A stretch of 60,346 nt of DNA from an uncultured Lachnospiraceae bacterium. Lineage in GTDB: Bacteria > Bacillota > Clostridia > Lachnospirales > Lachnospiraceae. Shown one piece after another: positions 51,960 through 60,228 of this stretch. The stretch lies in the NCBI GenBank assembly GCA_910584915.1, contig CAJUDM010000028.1:1-60346 (forward strand), in the 5' to 3' direction. The translations under genes were made by a program, and so were the position numbers. The stretch's first letter is position 1. Each line of letters opens with the position of its first letter. Below the pieces are notes generated by a model. That model did not search any database and was not told the origin of the DNA. It saw nothing but the letters and a program-made list of their open reading frames with translations.

Positions 51960-52008
51960 CCTTTTTCATATTTTTACCGTTTCGGGGGACAGCGAAAGGC
52001 GGTATGAT
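51960..52008 (+). promoter_or_regulatory. Upstream element shared with 48642 and -10 box for the CUT1 transporter operon
   Basis: The 23-nt element 51960-51982 begins CCTTTTTCAT and ends ACCGTTT. TATGAT (52003-52008) follows after 20 nt with no good -35. The similarity and near-equal spacing to the 48642 element make it a candidate binding site for the AraC-type regulator. Confidence 0.55.
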
Positions 52009-52058
52009 GAATCCATCAAAGAGAAAACCCGGCAGCAAAGGGGTAAAGGAGGAAAATG

Positions 52059-53351
52059 ATGAAGAGGAAAAAATGGATCGCTTTATTGGCAACACTGACA
52101 ATGATGACAGGCGTGATCACCGGATGCGGCTCTTCCGGAGAGACACAGGAAACGGCAGAGCCCGCGGCGGAGGAGGAATCTTCCGGAGAGGAAGCAGCTG
52201 TGGAAGAGACAGAGGAGACGGCTTCCGCGGAGGGCGCAGAGGCGGTGACGATCTGGTATTACTGGGAGACGGAAGGCCACCAGGTAGCACTGGATCAGGT
52301 CATTCAGGAGTACAACGCATCCCAGGACAGCTATCAGGTGACAGCAAAATATGTACCGTTTGCAGATTTTAAGAAACAGTTATCCATCGGCGCTTCCGCG
52401 GACGAACTGCCGGATATCGCCATTCTGGATTCACCGGACCATGCATCCTATGTGGATATGGGGATCTTCGAGGATATCACGGGAAAGTTTGATGTCAGCA
52501 GCTACTATGAGGGAACCGTGAATTCCTGCACAGTGGACGGGAAACTCTACGGCGTGCCTTTCGGCGTAAACTGCCTTGCACTGTACTACAATGAGGATAT
52601 GTTGAAAGATGTCGGCTGCAGCGTACCGACTACCTGGGATGAACTGAAAGAGACGGCAAAAGCGCTGACTACAGACAATGTGACAGGCCTTGCGCTGTGC
52701 AGCGTACAGAACGAGGAGGGAACCTTCAACTTTGTACCCTGGCTCTGGTCCACCGGTGCGACATCCTACGATATCAACAACGAAAACGGCATCCGCGCCC
52801 TGAGCTATATTCAGAGTCTGATCGATGAAGGCGTGATGAGCAAAGAGTGCATCAACTGGACACAGGGAGATGTGATGAATCAGTTTATCTCCGGCAACGT
52901 GGCAATGATGGAGAACGGTCCCTGGCAGATTCCCACCATGCAGTCCGAGGCGCCGGATCTGAACTGGAAGGTGACGCTGATCCCGAAGGATTCCGAGTAT
53001 TCTTCTGTACTCGGCGGCGAGAACTATGCGGTGATAAGCGGCGGAAACGTGGATGGAGCATTGGATTTCCTGACCTATGCAACATCTGAAGAAAAAGTGA
53101 AATTCATGATGGAAAAGTTCGGCTATATCTCTGCTGACAAGACGATCGCTGAGAACCAGTTTGAGGCGGATTCACCGTATCAGCCTTTCGTAGAAGAACT
53201 GAACTACGCAATGCCCAGAGGACCTCTTGCCGAGTGGCCCGGCGTATCCGACGCGATCTCCTTAGCTTTCAACCAAGTGATCACAGGAACCGCGACGCCG
53301 GAGGACGCGGCAGCCAAAGCGCAGGAGACGATCGACGGGATCGTGAAATAA
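52059..53351 (+). CDS. Carbohydrate ABC transporter substrate-binding lipoprotein (family 1, CUT1)
   Basis: This 430-residue lipoprotein has lipobox VITGC (Cys23) and an acidic Glu/Ser/Ala linker. The family-1 solute-binding fold follows, with VTIWYYWETEGHQVALDQVIQEYNA, ELPDIAILDSPDHASYVDMGIFEDIT, DGKLYGVPFGVNCLALYYNEDM and MMENGPWQIPTM. It should capture an oligosaccharide for the permeases at 53602 and 54501. ATG 52059 is six bases after AAAGGAGG; the adjacent ATG 52056 is only three bases away. A strong terminator separates it from the permease genes, so it is probably made in excess. Confidence 0.93.
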   Translation: MKRKKWIALLATLTMMTGVITGCGSSGETQETAEPAAEEESSGEEAAVEETEETASAEGAEAVTIWYYWETEGHQVALDQVIQEYNASQDSYQVTAKYVPFADFKKQLSIGASADELPDIAILDSPDHASYVDMGIFEDITGKFDVSSYYEGTVNSCTVDGKLYGVPFGVNCLALYYNEDMLKDVGCSVPTTWDELKETAKALTTDNVTGLALCSVQNEEGTFNFVPWLWSTGATSYDINNENGIRALSYIQSLIDEGVMSKECINWTQGDVMNQFISGNVAMMENGPWQIPTMQSEAPDLNWKVTLIPKDSEYSSVLGGENYAVISGGNVDGALDFLTYATSEEKVKFMMEKFGYISADKTIAENQFEADSPYQPFVEELNYAMPRGPLAEWPGVSDAISLAFNQVITGTATPEDAAAKAQETIDGIVK

Positions 53352-53365
53352 AGAGTTTAGTGAAA

Positions 53366-53414
53366 GCTGCCGCACAGAGTATGACAGAGTATCGTATGTG
53401 CGGCAGCTTTTTTT
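53366..53414 (+). terminator. Terminator between binding-protein and permease genes
   Basis: GCTGCCGCAC (53366-53375) pairs perfectly with GTGCGGCAGC (53398-53407), then seven T (53408-53414). Partial readthrough would give more binding protein than permease. Copy D of the terminator-linked repeat begins at the end of the T-run. Confidence 0.9.
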
Positions 53415-53502
53415 GCGCAGATCTGTGCAGAAAAAATATGCCGCTAAGGCGGCGCACAGGTCGCGCGGCGAGCAGGGGAAGATGGCTCTTCTCTGCCCGA
53501 TT
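53414..53502 (+). repeat. Terminator-linked two-hairpin repeat, copy D
   Basis: This copy begins TGCGCAGATCTGTGCAG, has GCCGC-TAAG-GCGGC and GGGGAAGA/TCTTCTC stems, and ends with GATT. It is the most diverged copy, but most changes in the stems keep pairing (CTGTGC with GCACAG in place of CCGTGC with GCACGG). Confidence 0.85.
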
Positions 53503-53601
53503 ACAGAGACAGTTTAAAAACTGCGTACTCTGATGGCAGTGATAAGAAGACAGCGCAGAGAACATAGGATATGTTGTGTTTGGCGCTGACAGGAGGTTTT
53601 C

Positions 53602-54501
53602 ATGAAAAAACATAAAAAACTGTTCCGCTATGACAATGTGGGAATACTGTTTGTTCTCCCGGCTTTCCTGTATATGCTGATTTTTGTGGGCTATCCGATC
53701 ATCCGCAATATTGTCCTGAGTTTTCAGGATGTGAATGCGGGAAATCTGGTGCGGGGAACAAAAAACTTTATCATGTTTGAGAATTATCTGGAACTTTTCA
53801 AGGACGATGTATTCAGGACTTCGCTGGCGAATACGCTCAAATACACAGTCCTCTGTCTGATCTTCCAGTTTTTGATCGGGTTTGTGCTGGCATTGTTTTT
53901 CAGCAAGCGGTTTTCCCTCGCAAAGCCGGTCAGGGGAATCCTGCTGGTGCCCTGGATGATACCGGTCACAGTGACGGCACTGATGTTCAAGCTTCTGTTT
54001 GCGACGGACATCGGCGTGATCAACTACATCTTAAGAAGCCTGCATCTGATCAGCAAAAACATAGAATGGCTGACCACGCCGGGGACGGCAATGTTCGCGC
54101 TTGTCTGCGCCAACATATGGATCGGCATACCGTTCAATATGATACTGATCTCCACCGGGCTGACGACGATCCCGAAGGAACTCTATGAGAGCGCATCCAT
54201 CGACGGTGCGAACAAAGTGCAGACATTTTTCAGCATCACACTGCCGCTGCTTCGCCCTACCATCGAATCGGTGCTGATCCTCGGTTTTATCTATACCTTT
54301 AAAGTGTATGATCTGGTCTATGTGATGACGAGCGGCGGACCGGTGAATTCCACCCACATGCTCTCGACCTATTCCTACAAGCTGTCCTTTGAGATGTTCA
54401 AGTACAGCAAGGGCTCCGCGGTGGCAAATGTACTGTTGGTTATTTTACTTATCGTAGGCGTGTTCTATATTAAAGCGACGACGGCAGGGGAGGAAGAGTG
54501 A
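53602..54501 (+). CDS. Carbohydrate ABC transporter permease (MalF-like)
   Basis: This 299-residue protein has six hydrophobic segments and the EAA-loop motif LYESASIDGANKVQTFFSITLPLLRP (about 194-219), which contacts the ATPase. It starts NVGILFVLPAFLYMLIFVGYPI, typical of CUT1 permeases. The ribosome site is GGAGG. No ATPase gene is present in this operon, so a shared MsmK/MsmX-type ATPase elsewhere is expected, as is usual for CUT1 systems in Firmicutes. Confidence 0.95.
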   Translation: MKKHKKLFRYDNVGILFVLPAFLYMLIFVGYPIIRNIVLSFQDVNAGNLVRGTKNFIMFENYLELFKDDVFRTSLANTLKYTVLCLIFQFLIGFVLALFFSKRFSLAKPVRGILLVPWMIPVTVTALMFKLLFATDIGVINYILRSLHLISKNIEWLTTPGTAMFALVCANIWIGIPFNMILISTGLTTIPKELYESASIDGANKVQTFFSITLPLLRPTIESVLILGFIYTFKVYDLVYVMTSGGPVNSTHMLSTYSYKLSFEMFKYSKGSAVANVLLVILLIVGVFYIKATTAGEEE

Positions 54502-55349
54502 TGGAAGAGGAAAAGAAAGTAACAGGAAGAAATAATATATTATTCAGTGCAGCCGCGGTACTGATCCTCTGTGTCCTGCTGTTTCCGCTGTACTGGGCGC
54601 TCATCACCTCGTTAAAGACGGAACAGGAGATCTTTCAGAATCCGCCCACCTTTTATCCGCATATCCTGAACCTGAAATCCTATGCGGCGCAGGTGGAGAC
54701 CGGAGACTTTAACATGTTTCGTTCCTTTGGGAACAGTTTCCTGATCTCCCTCGGGGCGACTGTCATCGCGGTCATACTGGCGGTTCCCGCATCCTACGGG
54801 ATCGCGAAATACCGCTTTAAGGCGAGAAAGCTGATGCTTCTTTCCTTTCTGGTGACACAGATGCTGCCGGTATCGGTGCTGCTGACGCCCATGTTTATCA
54901 TGTTCAAGAACATGCATGTCTACAACACCTGGATCGCGGCGGTGCTGGCGGACGCGACGATCGGTATCCCGTTCTCGGTGCTGATCCTCAAAAACTATTT
55001 CGCATCCATACCGAAAGATCTGGAGGAGGCGGCATATCTGGACGGCTGCAACAGGTTTACGGCGTTTATCCGCATTCTGATCCCGATCGCGAAGCCGGGC
55101 GTTATGGTCTGCGCGATCTTCTCCTTCCTCTATGCATGGGGAGATCTCGCTTACGGCATGACGTTTATCCTGGATCAGGAGAAGAGGCCGATCACGGCGG
55201 GAATCTTTAACTTTATGGGACAGTACGGGACCAAGTGGAGTTACCTGACGGCATTTGCGGTGGTGACGATCATTCCGGTGGCGCTGATCTTTATCTTTAT
55301 GCAGAAATATATCGTCAGCGGTATGACCAGCGGGGCAGTGAAAGGGTAA
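54501..55349 (+). CDS. Carbohydrate ABC transporter permease (MalG-like)
   Basis: This 282-residue protein has six hydrophobic segments and the EAA-loop DLEEAAYLDGCNRFTAFIRILIPIAKPG. ATG 54501 overlaps the TGA of the MalF-like gene by one base (TGATG), so translation is coupled; GTG 54498 is one codon earlier. It pairs with the MalF-like protein to form the channel. Confidence 0.95.
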   Translation: MEEEKKVTGRNNILFSAAAVLILCVLLFPLYWALITSLKTEQEIFQNPPTFYPHILNLKSYAAQVETGDFNMFRSFGNSFLISLGATVIAVILAVPASYGIAKYRFKARKLMLLSFLVTQMLPVSVLLTPMFIMFKNMHVYNTWIAAVLADATIGIPFSVLILKNYFASIPKDLEEAAYLDGCNRFTAFIRILIPIAKPGVMVCAIFSFLYAWGDLAYGMTFILDQEKRPITAGIFNFMGQYGTKWSYLTAFAVVTIIPVALIFIFMQKYIVSGMTSGAVKG

Positions 55350-55389
55350 AGTTTGTTTTTTGGTTACGGACGCCGGGAGGGAAAAAAGT

Positions 55390-57384
55390 ATGTTGGAAAT
55401 AAGGGACAAAAAACTGATCTTCCGCTATGACGCGGAGGAGGTCTGGATCGAGGCGTGGGGAGAGAATGCGCTGAGGGTTCGGGCGACGAAGGAATGCCGG
55501 ATGCCGGAGCATGACTGGGCTTTGTACAAAAGAGGTGTGGAAAAAGCCGGGATCACTATGACGGAGACCGGGGCGAGGATAGAGAACGGAAAGATATACG
55601 CGGAGATAACCAAACTTGGCAAGATCACGGTGTACCGCGCGGACGGCAGGCTGCTTCTGGAGGAATACTGGCGCAACAGGCGGGATGTGCTGGATAGAAA
55701 GTGCAGCGCTATCGAGGTGGAGGCGAGGGAGTTTAAACCGATCCCCGGAGGAGACTACCATCTGACGATGCGGTTTGAGTCCGTGGATAAGGACGAGAAG
55801 ATTTATGGAATGGGGCAGTACCAGCAGCCTTATCTGAACCTGAAAGGGCTGGATCTGGAGCTGGCGCACCGCAATTCCCAGGCGAGCGTTCCCTTTGCCA
55901 TCTCCTCTCTCGGCTATGGTTTTCTGTGGAATAACCCCGGTGTGGGGCGCGCGGTGTTCGGAAAGAACATCATGAGCTTTGAGGCTTACTCCACGAAAAC
56001 GCTGGATTACTGGATCGTGGCAGGAGATACGCCGGCGGAGATCGAGGAGGCGTACGCGAAGGTGACGGGCACGGTGCCGATGATGCCGGAGTACGGGCTC
56101 GGCTTCTGGCAGTGCAAGCTCCGCTATCAGACGCAGGAGGAACTGCTCGAGGTGGCAAGGGAGTATAAACGCAGAAATCTCCCCATCGATCTGATCGTCA
56201 TCGATTTCTTCCACTGGCCGAAGCAGGGGGAATGGAAATTCGATCCGGTGTACTGGCATGATCCCGACGCTATGGTAAGGGAATTAAAGGAGATGGGGAT
56301 CGAACTGATGGTGTCCATCTGGCCTACGGTGGACAGGACCTGTGAGAACTATGAGGAGATGCTGGAGAGGGGGTATCTGATCCGCACCGAGCGGGGCTTC
56401 CGCGTAGGGCTGGACTTCCAGGGGGCGACGATCCACTTTGACGCCACCAATCCTGAGGCCCGGAACTATGTGTGGGGTAAGGTAAAACAGAATTATTACG
56501 ACAAGGGGATCAAAGTCTTCTGGCTGGACGAGGCGGAGCCGGAATACACGGCGTATGATTTTGACAATTACCGCTATTACCTGGGCACGGATCTCCAGAT
56601 CGGAAATATCTATCCGGTAGATTACGCGAGGGCATTCTATGAGGGCATGGAACAGGAAGGGCAGGAGAATATCGTAAACCTGCTGCGCTGTGCCTGGGCG
56701 GGAAGCCAGCGGTACGGGGCGCTCGTCTGGTCCGGCGATATCGCTTCCAGTTATGAGAGCATGCGAAACCAGCTTGCCGCAGGGCTCAACATGGGGCTCG
56801 CGGGGATTCCCTGGTGGACCACGGACATCGGCGGCTTCCACGGCGGTGATCCCGATAATCCGAAGTTCAGAGAACTCTTTGCCCGCTGGTTTGAGTGGGG
56901 CGCATTCTGCCCGGTAATGCGGCTTCATGGGGACAGGGAGCCTAGGCAGCCCCAGCATGGCACGACGGGCGGCGCTTCCTGTTGCTCCGGGGCGGCGAAC
57001 GAGGTGTGGAGTTACGGGGAAGAAGTCTATGAGATCTGCAGAAAATATATGGAACTGAGGGAGAAGATGCGTCCGTACACGAGAAAACTGATGGAGGAGG
57101 CGCATGAAAAGGGGACGCCGGTGATGAGGACGCTGTTCTACGGGTTCCCAGAAGATCCCGTCTGCTGGGAGGTGGAAGACGAGTATTGCTATGGACCGGA
57201 TATTCTGGTGGCGCCAATCCTTTATGCGGGGCAGAGAAGCCGCAAGGTTTATCTGCCGAAGGGGGAGATCTGGACAGAGTATGCCACCGGGAGAGAGTAT
57301 GAGGGAGGACAGGAGATAGAAGCGGAGGCGCCGCTTGATGTGATCCCGGTGTTTGTCAGGAAAAATGGGACATTCAGTCTATGA
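55390..57384 (+). CDS. Glycoside hydrolase family 31 protein (alpha-xylosidase/alpha-glucosidase type)
   Basis: This 664-residue protein has an N-terminal beta domain and a GH31 barrel. The nucleophile Asp380 is in KVFWLDEAEPE and the acid/base Asp450 in WSGDIASSYESM. Also present are LDLIVIDFFHWP-like IDLIVIDFFHWPKQGEWKF and GIPWWTTDIGGFHGG. The barrel resembles YicI-type alpha-xylosidases more than lysosomal-type alpha-glucosidases, by eye. No signal peptide is seen, so it should cleave the imported alpha-linked oligosaccharide in the cytoplasm. ATG 55390 follows GGGAGGG; the frame is open to 55360 without a site. It closes the operon. Confidence 0.93.
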   Translation: MLEIRDKKLIFRYDAEEVWIEAWGENALRVRATKECRMPEHDWALYKRGVEKAGITMTETGARIENGKIYAEITKLGKITVYRADGRLLLEEYWRNRRDVLDRKCSAIEVEAREFKPIPGGDYHLTMRFESVDKDEKIYGMGQYQQPYLNLKGLDLELAHRNSQASVPFAISSLGYGFLWNNPGVGRAVFGKNIMSFEAYSTKTLDYWIVAGDTPAEIEEAYAKVTGTVPMMPEYGLGFWQCKLRYQTQEELLEVAREYKRRNLPIDLIVIDFFHWPKQGEWKFDPVYWHDPDAMVRELKEMGIELMVSIWPTVDRTCENYEEMLERGYLIRTERGFRVGLDFQGATIHFDATNPEARNYVWGKVKQNYYDKGIKVFWLDEAEPEYTAYDFDNYRYYLGTDLQIGNIYPVDYARAFYEGMEQEGQENIVNLLRCAWAGSQRYGALVWSGDIASSYESMRNQLAAGLNMGLAGIPWWTTDIGGFHGGDPDNPKFRELFARWFEWGAFCPVMRLHGDREPRQPQHGTTGGASCCSGAANEVWSYGEEVYEICRKYMELREKMRPYTRKLMEEAHEKGTPVMRTLFYGFPEDPVCWEVEDEYCYGPDILVAPILYAGQRSRKVYLPKGEIWTEYATGREYEGGQEIEAEAPLDVIPVFVRKNGTFSL

Positions 57385-57423
57385 GACTGAAAAGGTGTGC
57401 AAAAGTCGGCACAGAAGTATAAA

Positions 57424-57462
57424 AGCGGTGGGCAGGTTCCGGAGGTTGGATTCCTGCCCGCT
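57424..57462 (+). terminator. Possible terminator after the GH31 gene
   Basis: AGCG and GGCAGG (57424-57427, 57431-57436) pair with CCTGCC and CGCT (57453-57462), with a 3-nt bulge. No good T-run follows, so the call is weak. Confidence 0.35.
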
Positions 57463-57522
57463 GTTATGTCGGTTATTATTCCCTGTTTTTACAGAATTGG
57501 TATTATAGTTTTCAAATATTAG

Positions 57523-57747
57523 ATTGAAACGATAATTGTCAGCCGCCCGGAGGTTATTGCACATCCGGGCAGCGATGAATTTTGCAGAGCTGTTACAGGA
57601 CAGGACTATCGAAACACACCCTTTTTGCAGGTGTATGGCCATGCCGGCGAGCCTTGTCCGAATTGCGGGAATACATTATGCCGTACTGTTATCGGCGGCA
57701 GGAGCAGCGTGTATTGTACGGTTTGCCGGAAGGATTTGGAAGTATAG
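57523..57747 (+). pseudogene. Remnant of an Fpg/Nei-type DNA glycosylase (C-terminal zinc finger)
   Basis: In the frame ending with TAG 57745-57747 the sequence reads VYGHAGEPCPNCGNTL followed by GGRSSVYCTVCRKDLEV. This is the zinc finger of formamidopyrimidine-DNA glycosylase/endonuclease VIII (Cys-x2-Cys ... Cys-x2-Cys with the GGRSS loop that contacts DNA). About 36 codons precede it (VSRPEVIAHPGSDEFCRAV and onward) up to a stop at 57520. The catalytic N-terminal domain with its PE start is missing and no ribosome site is visible, so this is a decayed fragment. Open frames of 100 and 71 codons in the other two frames here have no support. Confidence 0.7.
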
Positions 57748-57776
57748 AAAACGGAGGATTTTATGGATACAGTTTA

Positions 57777-57805
57777 TTCACTTCTGCAGGAGAATGAGGT
57801 ATAAT
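57777..57805 (+). promoter_or_regulatory. Promoter of the CpXC-TPR operon
   Basis: TTCACT (57777-57782), 17 nt, TATAAT (57800-57805), about 75 nt before the CpXC start. It lies 30 nt after the glycosylase remnant. Confidence 0.7.
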
Positions 57806-57879
57806 TTTTGTGGAGGCAGTGCTGAAGGCTATATATAAGAAATGAAAAAAAATTTATATAGGAAAGGAAGGTGTATCTC

Positions 57880-58638
57880 TTGAATCAGCTTCATCGAATG
57901 AAAAATCCCTGGGCAGTCGGCAATACCACGGTTCAGTGCCACAGCTGCAATCATATGTTTGCAGCGCAGATGGTAAACTGCTTTGACACGCTTATCTGGC
58001 AGGAAGCCAGGGAGGTGCTGGATGCAGAGAACTTTTTTTATCCTGTCTGTCCGCAGTGCCAGGCGCAGACTGAGATATCCTACCGGAGCCGCTATATTGA
58101 CAGGGAACTGGGGATCGCGGCTGTGCTGATACCCGGCGTGGAAGGGCAGGACACCGGGGAACTGTTACAGTATATGAACTGCTATATGGACAGACTGGCT
58201 CTGCCCGGTATGGAGCACAGGGTGGTTGGTAATTTCTATGCGATGGCGGAGCAGATGCGTGTCCATAGACATCATCTGAACGACAGGGCGGTCCAGCTTT
58301 TAAAACCCTTTATGATCGGCGGCCTGCAGTCGAGGGGATTTGAGGTGTGGAACGGCTTTTTTACAGGGATCATGCAGCCGAAAGAGGCAAAGCGGATGGA
58401 CGATACCGTATACTTTTCTCTCAAGGGGGATGATCCGGCTGTCTACACCGAGACGGTCTATCAGTTCCGCATTTATCTGACAAACGGTGATATCATGCCG
58501 CACGGGATCAATGAAACCGCCTATCAGATCTGTCTGAATATCCTGAGAGAAAAAGGGCTTTCGGAGGATGACGGACTGTTCCATCTCTATGACCTGTCGT
58601 GGGCGATCGATATCCACAACAGTCTGCAGCAGAGTTGA
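57880..58638 (+). CDS. CpXC-domain protein
   Basis: This 252-residue protein has two Cys pairs (CHSCNHMF at Cys20/23 and CPQCQ near 60). These match the CpXC domain, a presumed zinc-binding module followed by a domain rich in aromatic residues. It is soluble with no signal peptide. The start is uncertain. TTG 57880 has AAGGAAGG at seven bases and is preferred; GTG 57871 sits directly on that site and ATG 57898 is further in. It forms an operon with the TPR gene 18 nt downstream. The role of CpXC proteins is not known. Confidence 0.78.
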   Translation: MNQLHRMKNPWAVGNTTVQCHSCNHMFAAQMVNCFDTLIWQEAREVLDAENFFYPVCPQCQAQTEISYRSRYIDRELGIAAVLIPGVEGQDTGELLQYMNCYMDRLALPGMEHRVVGNFYAMAEQMRVHRHHLNDRAVQLLKPFMIGGLQSRGFEVWNGFFTGIMQPKEAKRMDDTVYFSLKGDDPAVYTETVYQFRIYLTNGDIMPHGINETAYQICLNILREKGLSEDDGLFHLYDLSWAIDIHNSLQQS

Positions 58639-58656
58639 GAAAGGAGCCCGGAAACA

Positions 58657-60207
58657 ATGAGATCGGAAATTGTGAAAAAAGCGGAACATCTGTATGAGGC
58701 AGGAAAGGTATCGGAAGCGCTTCGCTGTTATGCGACGTCTCTCTGGCGAGGGGAGGAGGATGACACGGGACTCCTGGAGGTGTGGCTTTCCGACAGGGAT
58801 CTTGTCGCCAGAGCGGGGGAGCAGGAGGCATGCCTGTTTATTGCGTCGATCCTGTTTACAATAGACAGATGTGAGGATGCTCTGCGGGAGCGGCTGTGGG
58901 CGCTGTGCCACGATGTGTTTGACCGCATCACAGAAAGCACGGACAGAGCGGACAACAGCGACAGATATGTGGCGGAATGCAATCTTTACCGGCACGAGAA
59001 GAAACCGGAAAAGGCGCTGGAAGTGATATTAAAGGGACTTGAGCGCGGCGGCACCACATCGCGATATACCTTTGCCGGGCTGACTTATCTTGACATTGAG
59101 AGGGAGGAGGAGGCTGAAAGGTATATTGCACTCGGAGTCGAGTCTGATCCGGGGAATGCCGCCGCCTACAATGATCTTGGAGATTACTATTTCAGCAGGA
59201 GACGCTGGCGGAAGGCCGGGGAATGCTATGATAAGGTGTTGGAGGCGGGGGATTACAATGACTGCGGATGGGCGGAGCCATCCCGGATCTTCTGTTGCTT
59301 TATGGAGGACGGCGAGCCCTATGAACTGGAGCGGCTTGTCCTCTGCGCCGCCGCGGATACCGGAAACGCCCGGGCGCAGGAGTTGTGCCGGATGGCGGCG
59401 TTTGAGACATTGACGCCGAACGTGGATTACCTTGAACCGAGCAGCGAGAGTATCATCAACGCGGTCCGCAGTATGCGTGAAAACGGGACAACATCGGGGG
59501 TTGTCCGCTGTGCCACGACCTGTCAGGAATCGGCGAGCAGTATCAATGCGGTGCGCTTGGCGCTGGAGCAGATCTGCGGAAAACCCTCCGCCTTTGAACT
59601 GACTGCTGGGAAGGCGCAGAATCCGCCGCTTGATGAGACACTGGATGAGGAGGGGATCGTCCTGTGGAGATATCCCGATATCAATACGCCCCTTCCCGCC
59701 GTGGAGAGGCCATCTGACTATGTGAGCGGCATCGTGGCAGAACTGGCGGAGACGGATTTCTCCCTGAAAAGCTGGTACGAGGCGGCAGAACAATATGCGG
59801 AAAAACTTTCCGGTGTGCAGCGCGATGAACTCTACGGCGTTATGGTCTATCCGCCGGGACAAAAAGACGGCCGGATTCCGGCAGAGGAGTGGCTGGCTCT
59901 GGTACAGTTTGCGGCGGTATGTATCCTGGCGCGGATATCGCTCCGCGAGATCGACAGGATCTGCAAAGGACAGATCGACTGGCCGTTGATCCCCGCCTTC
60001 ACTCTCGCCGCCTGGCTCTCTGCCCGGGATGCGTCGTATGCGCAGTGGGCGGAGAAAATATTAAATATGGTACGGAGCCGGATCTCACGGGAGAATTACT
60101 GCTTTTTTGAATACGCGTACACCTGCGCGGCTTACCTTCTTCCGGGGAAAGACGAGTCCTATTATACGGAGCTTTGGCGGTGGCGGCAGTCTTTGAGGGG
60201 AGGGTGA
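58657..60207 (+). CDS. TPR-repeat protein of unknown function
   Basis: This 516-residue soluble protein has TPR-like helices: AEHLYEAGKVSEALRCYATSLW at the start and, around 105-190, HEKKPEKALEVILKGLERGG, LDIEREEEAERYIALGVESDPGNAAAYNDLGDYYFSRRRWRKAGECYDKVLEAG. The C-terminal half (about 250-516) is helical with many Trp and Tyr residues and is not recognised. TPR repeats usually mediate protein contacts. The tight pairing with the CpXC gene suggests that the two act together. The ribosome site is AAAGGAG before ATG 58657. Confidence 0.8.
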   Translation: MRSEIVKKAEHLYEAGKVSEALRCYATSLWRGEEDDTGLLEVWLSDRDLVARAGEQEACLFIASILFTIDRCEDALRERLWALCHDVFDRITESTDRADNSDRYVAECNLYRHEKKPEKALEVILKGLERGGTTSRYTFAGLTYLDIEREEEAERYIALGVESDPGNAAAYNDLGDYYFSRRRWRKAGECYDKVLEAGDYNDCGWAEPSRIFCCFMEDGEPYELERLVLCAAADTGNARAQELCRMAAFETLTPNVDYLEPSSESIINAVRSMRENGTTSGVVRCATTCQESASSINAVRLALEQICGKPSAFELTAGKAQNPPLDETLDEEGIVLWRYPDINTPLPAVERPSDYVSGIVAELAETDFSLKSWYEAAEQYAEKLSGVQRDELYGVMVYPPGQKDGRIPAEEWLALVQFAAVCILARISLREIDRICKGQIDWPLIPAFTLAAWLSARDASYAQWAEKILNMVRSRISRENYCFFEYAYTCAAYLLPGKDESYYTELWRWRQSLRGG

Positions 60208-60228
60208 ATCTTTGAGGAATATTAAGTT

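Noticed and set aside
57536..57838. 100- and 71-codon ORFs after the GH31 gene
   Set aside because: They overlap, out of frame, a third frame that clearly encodes an Fpg/Nei zinc finger.
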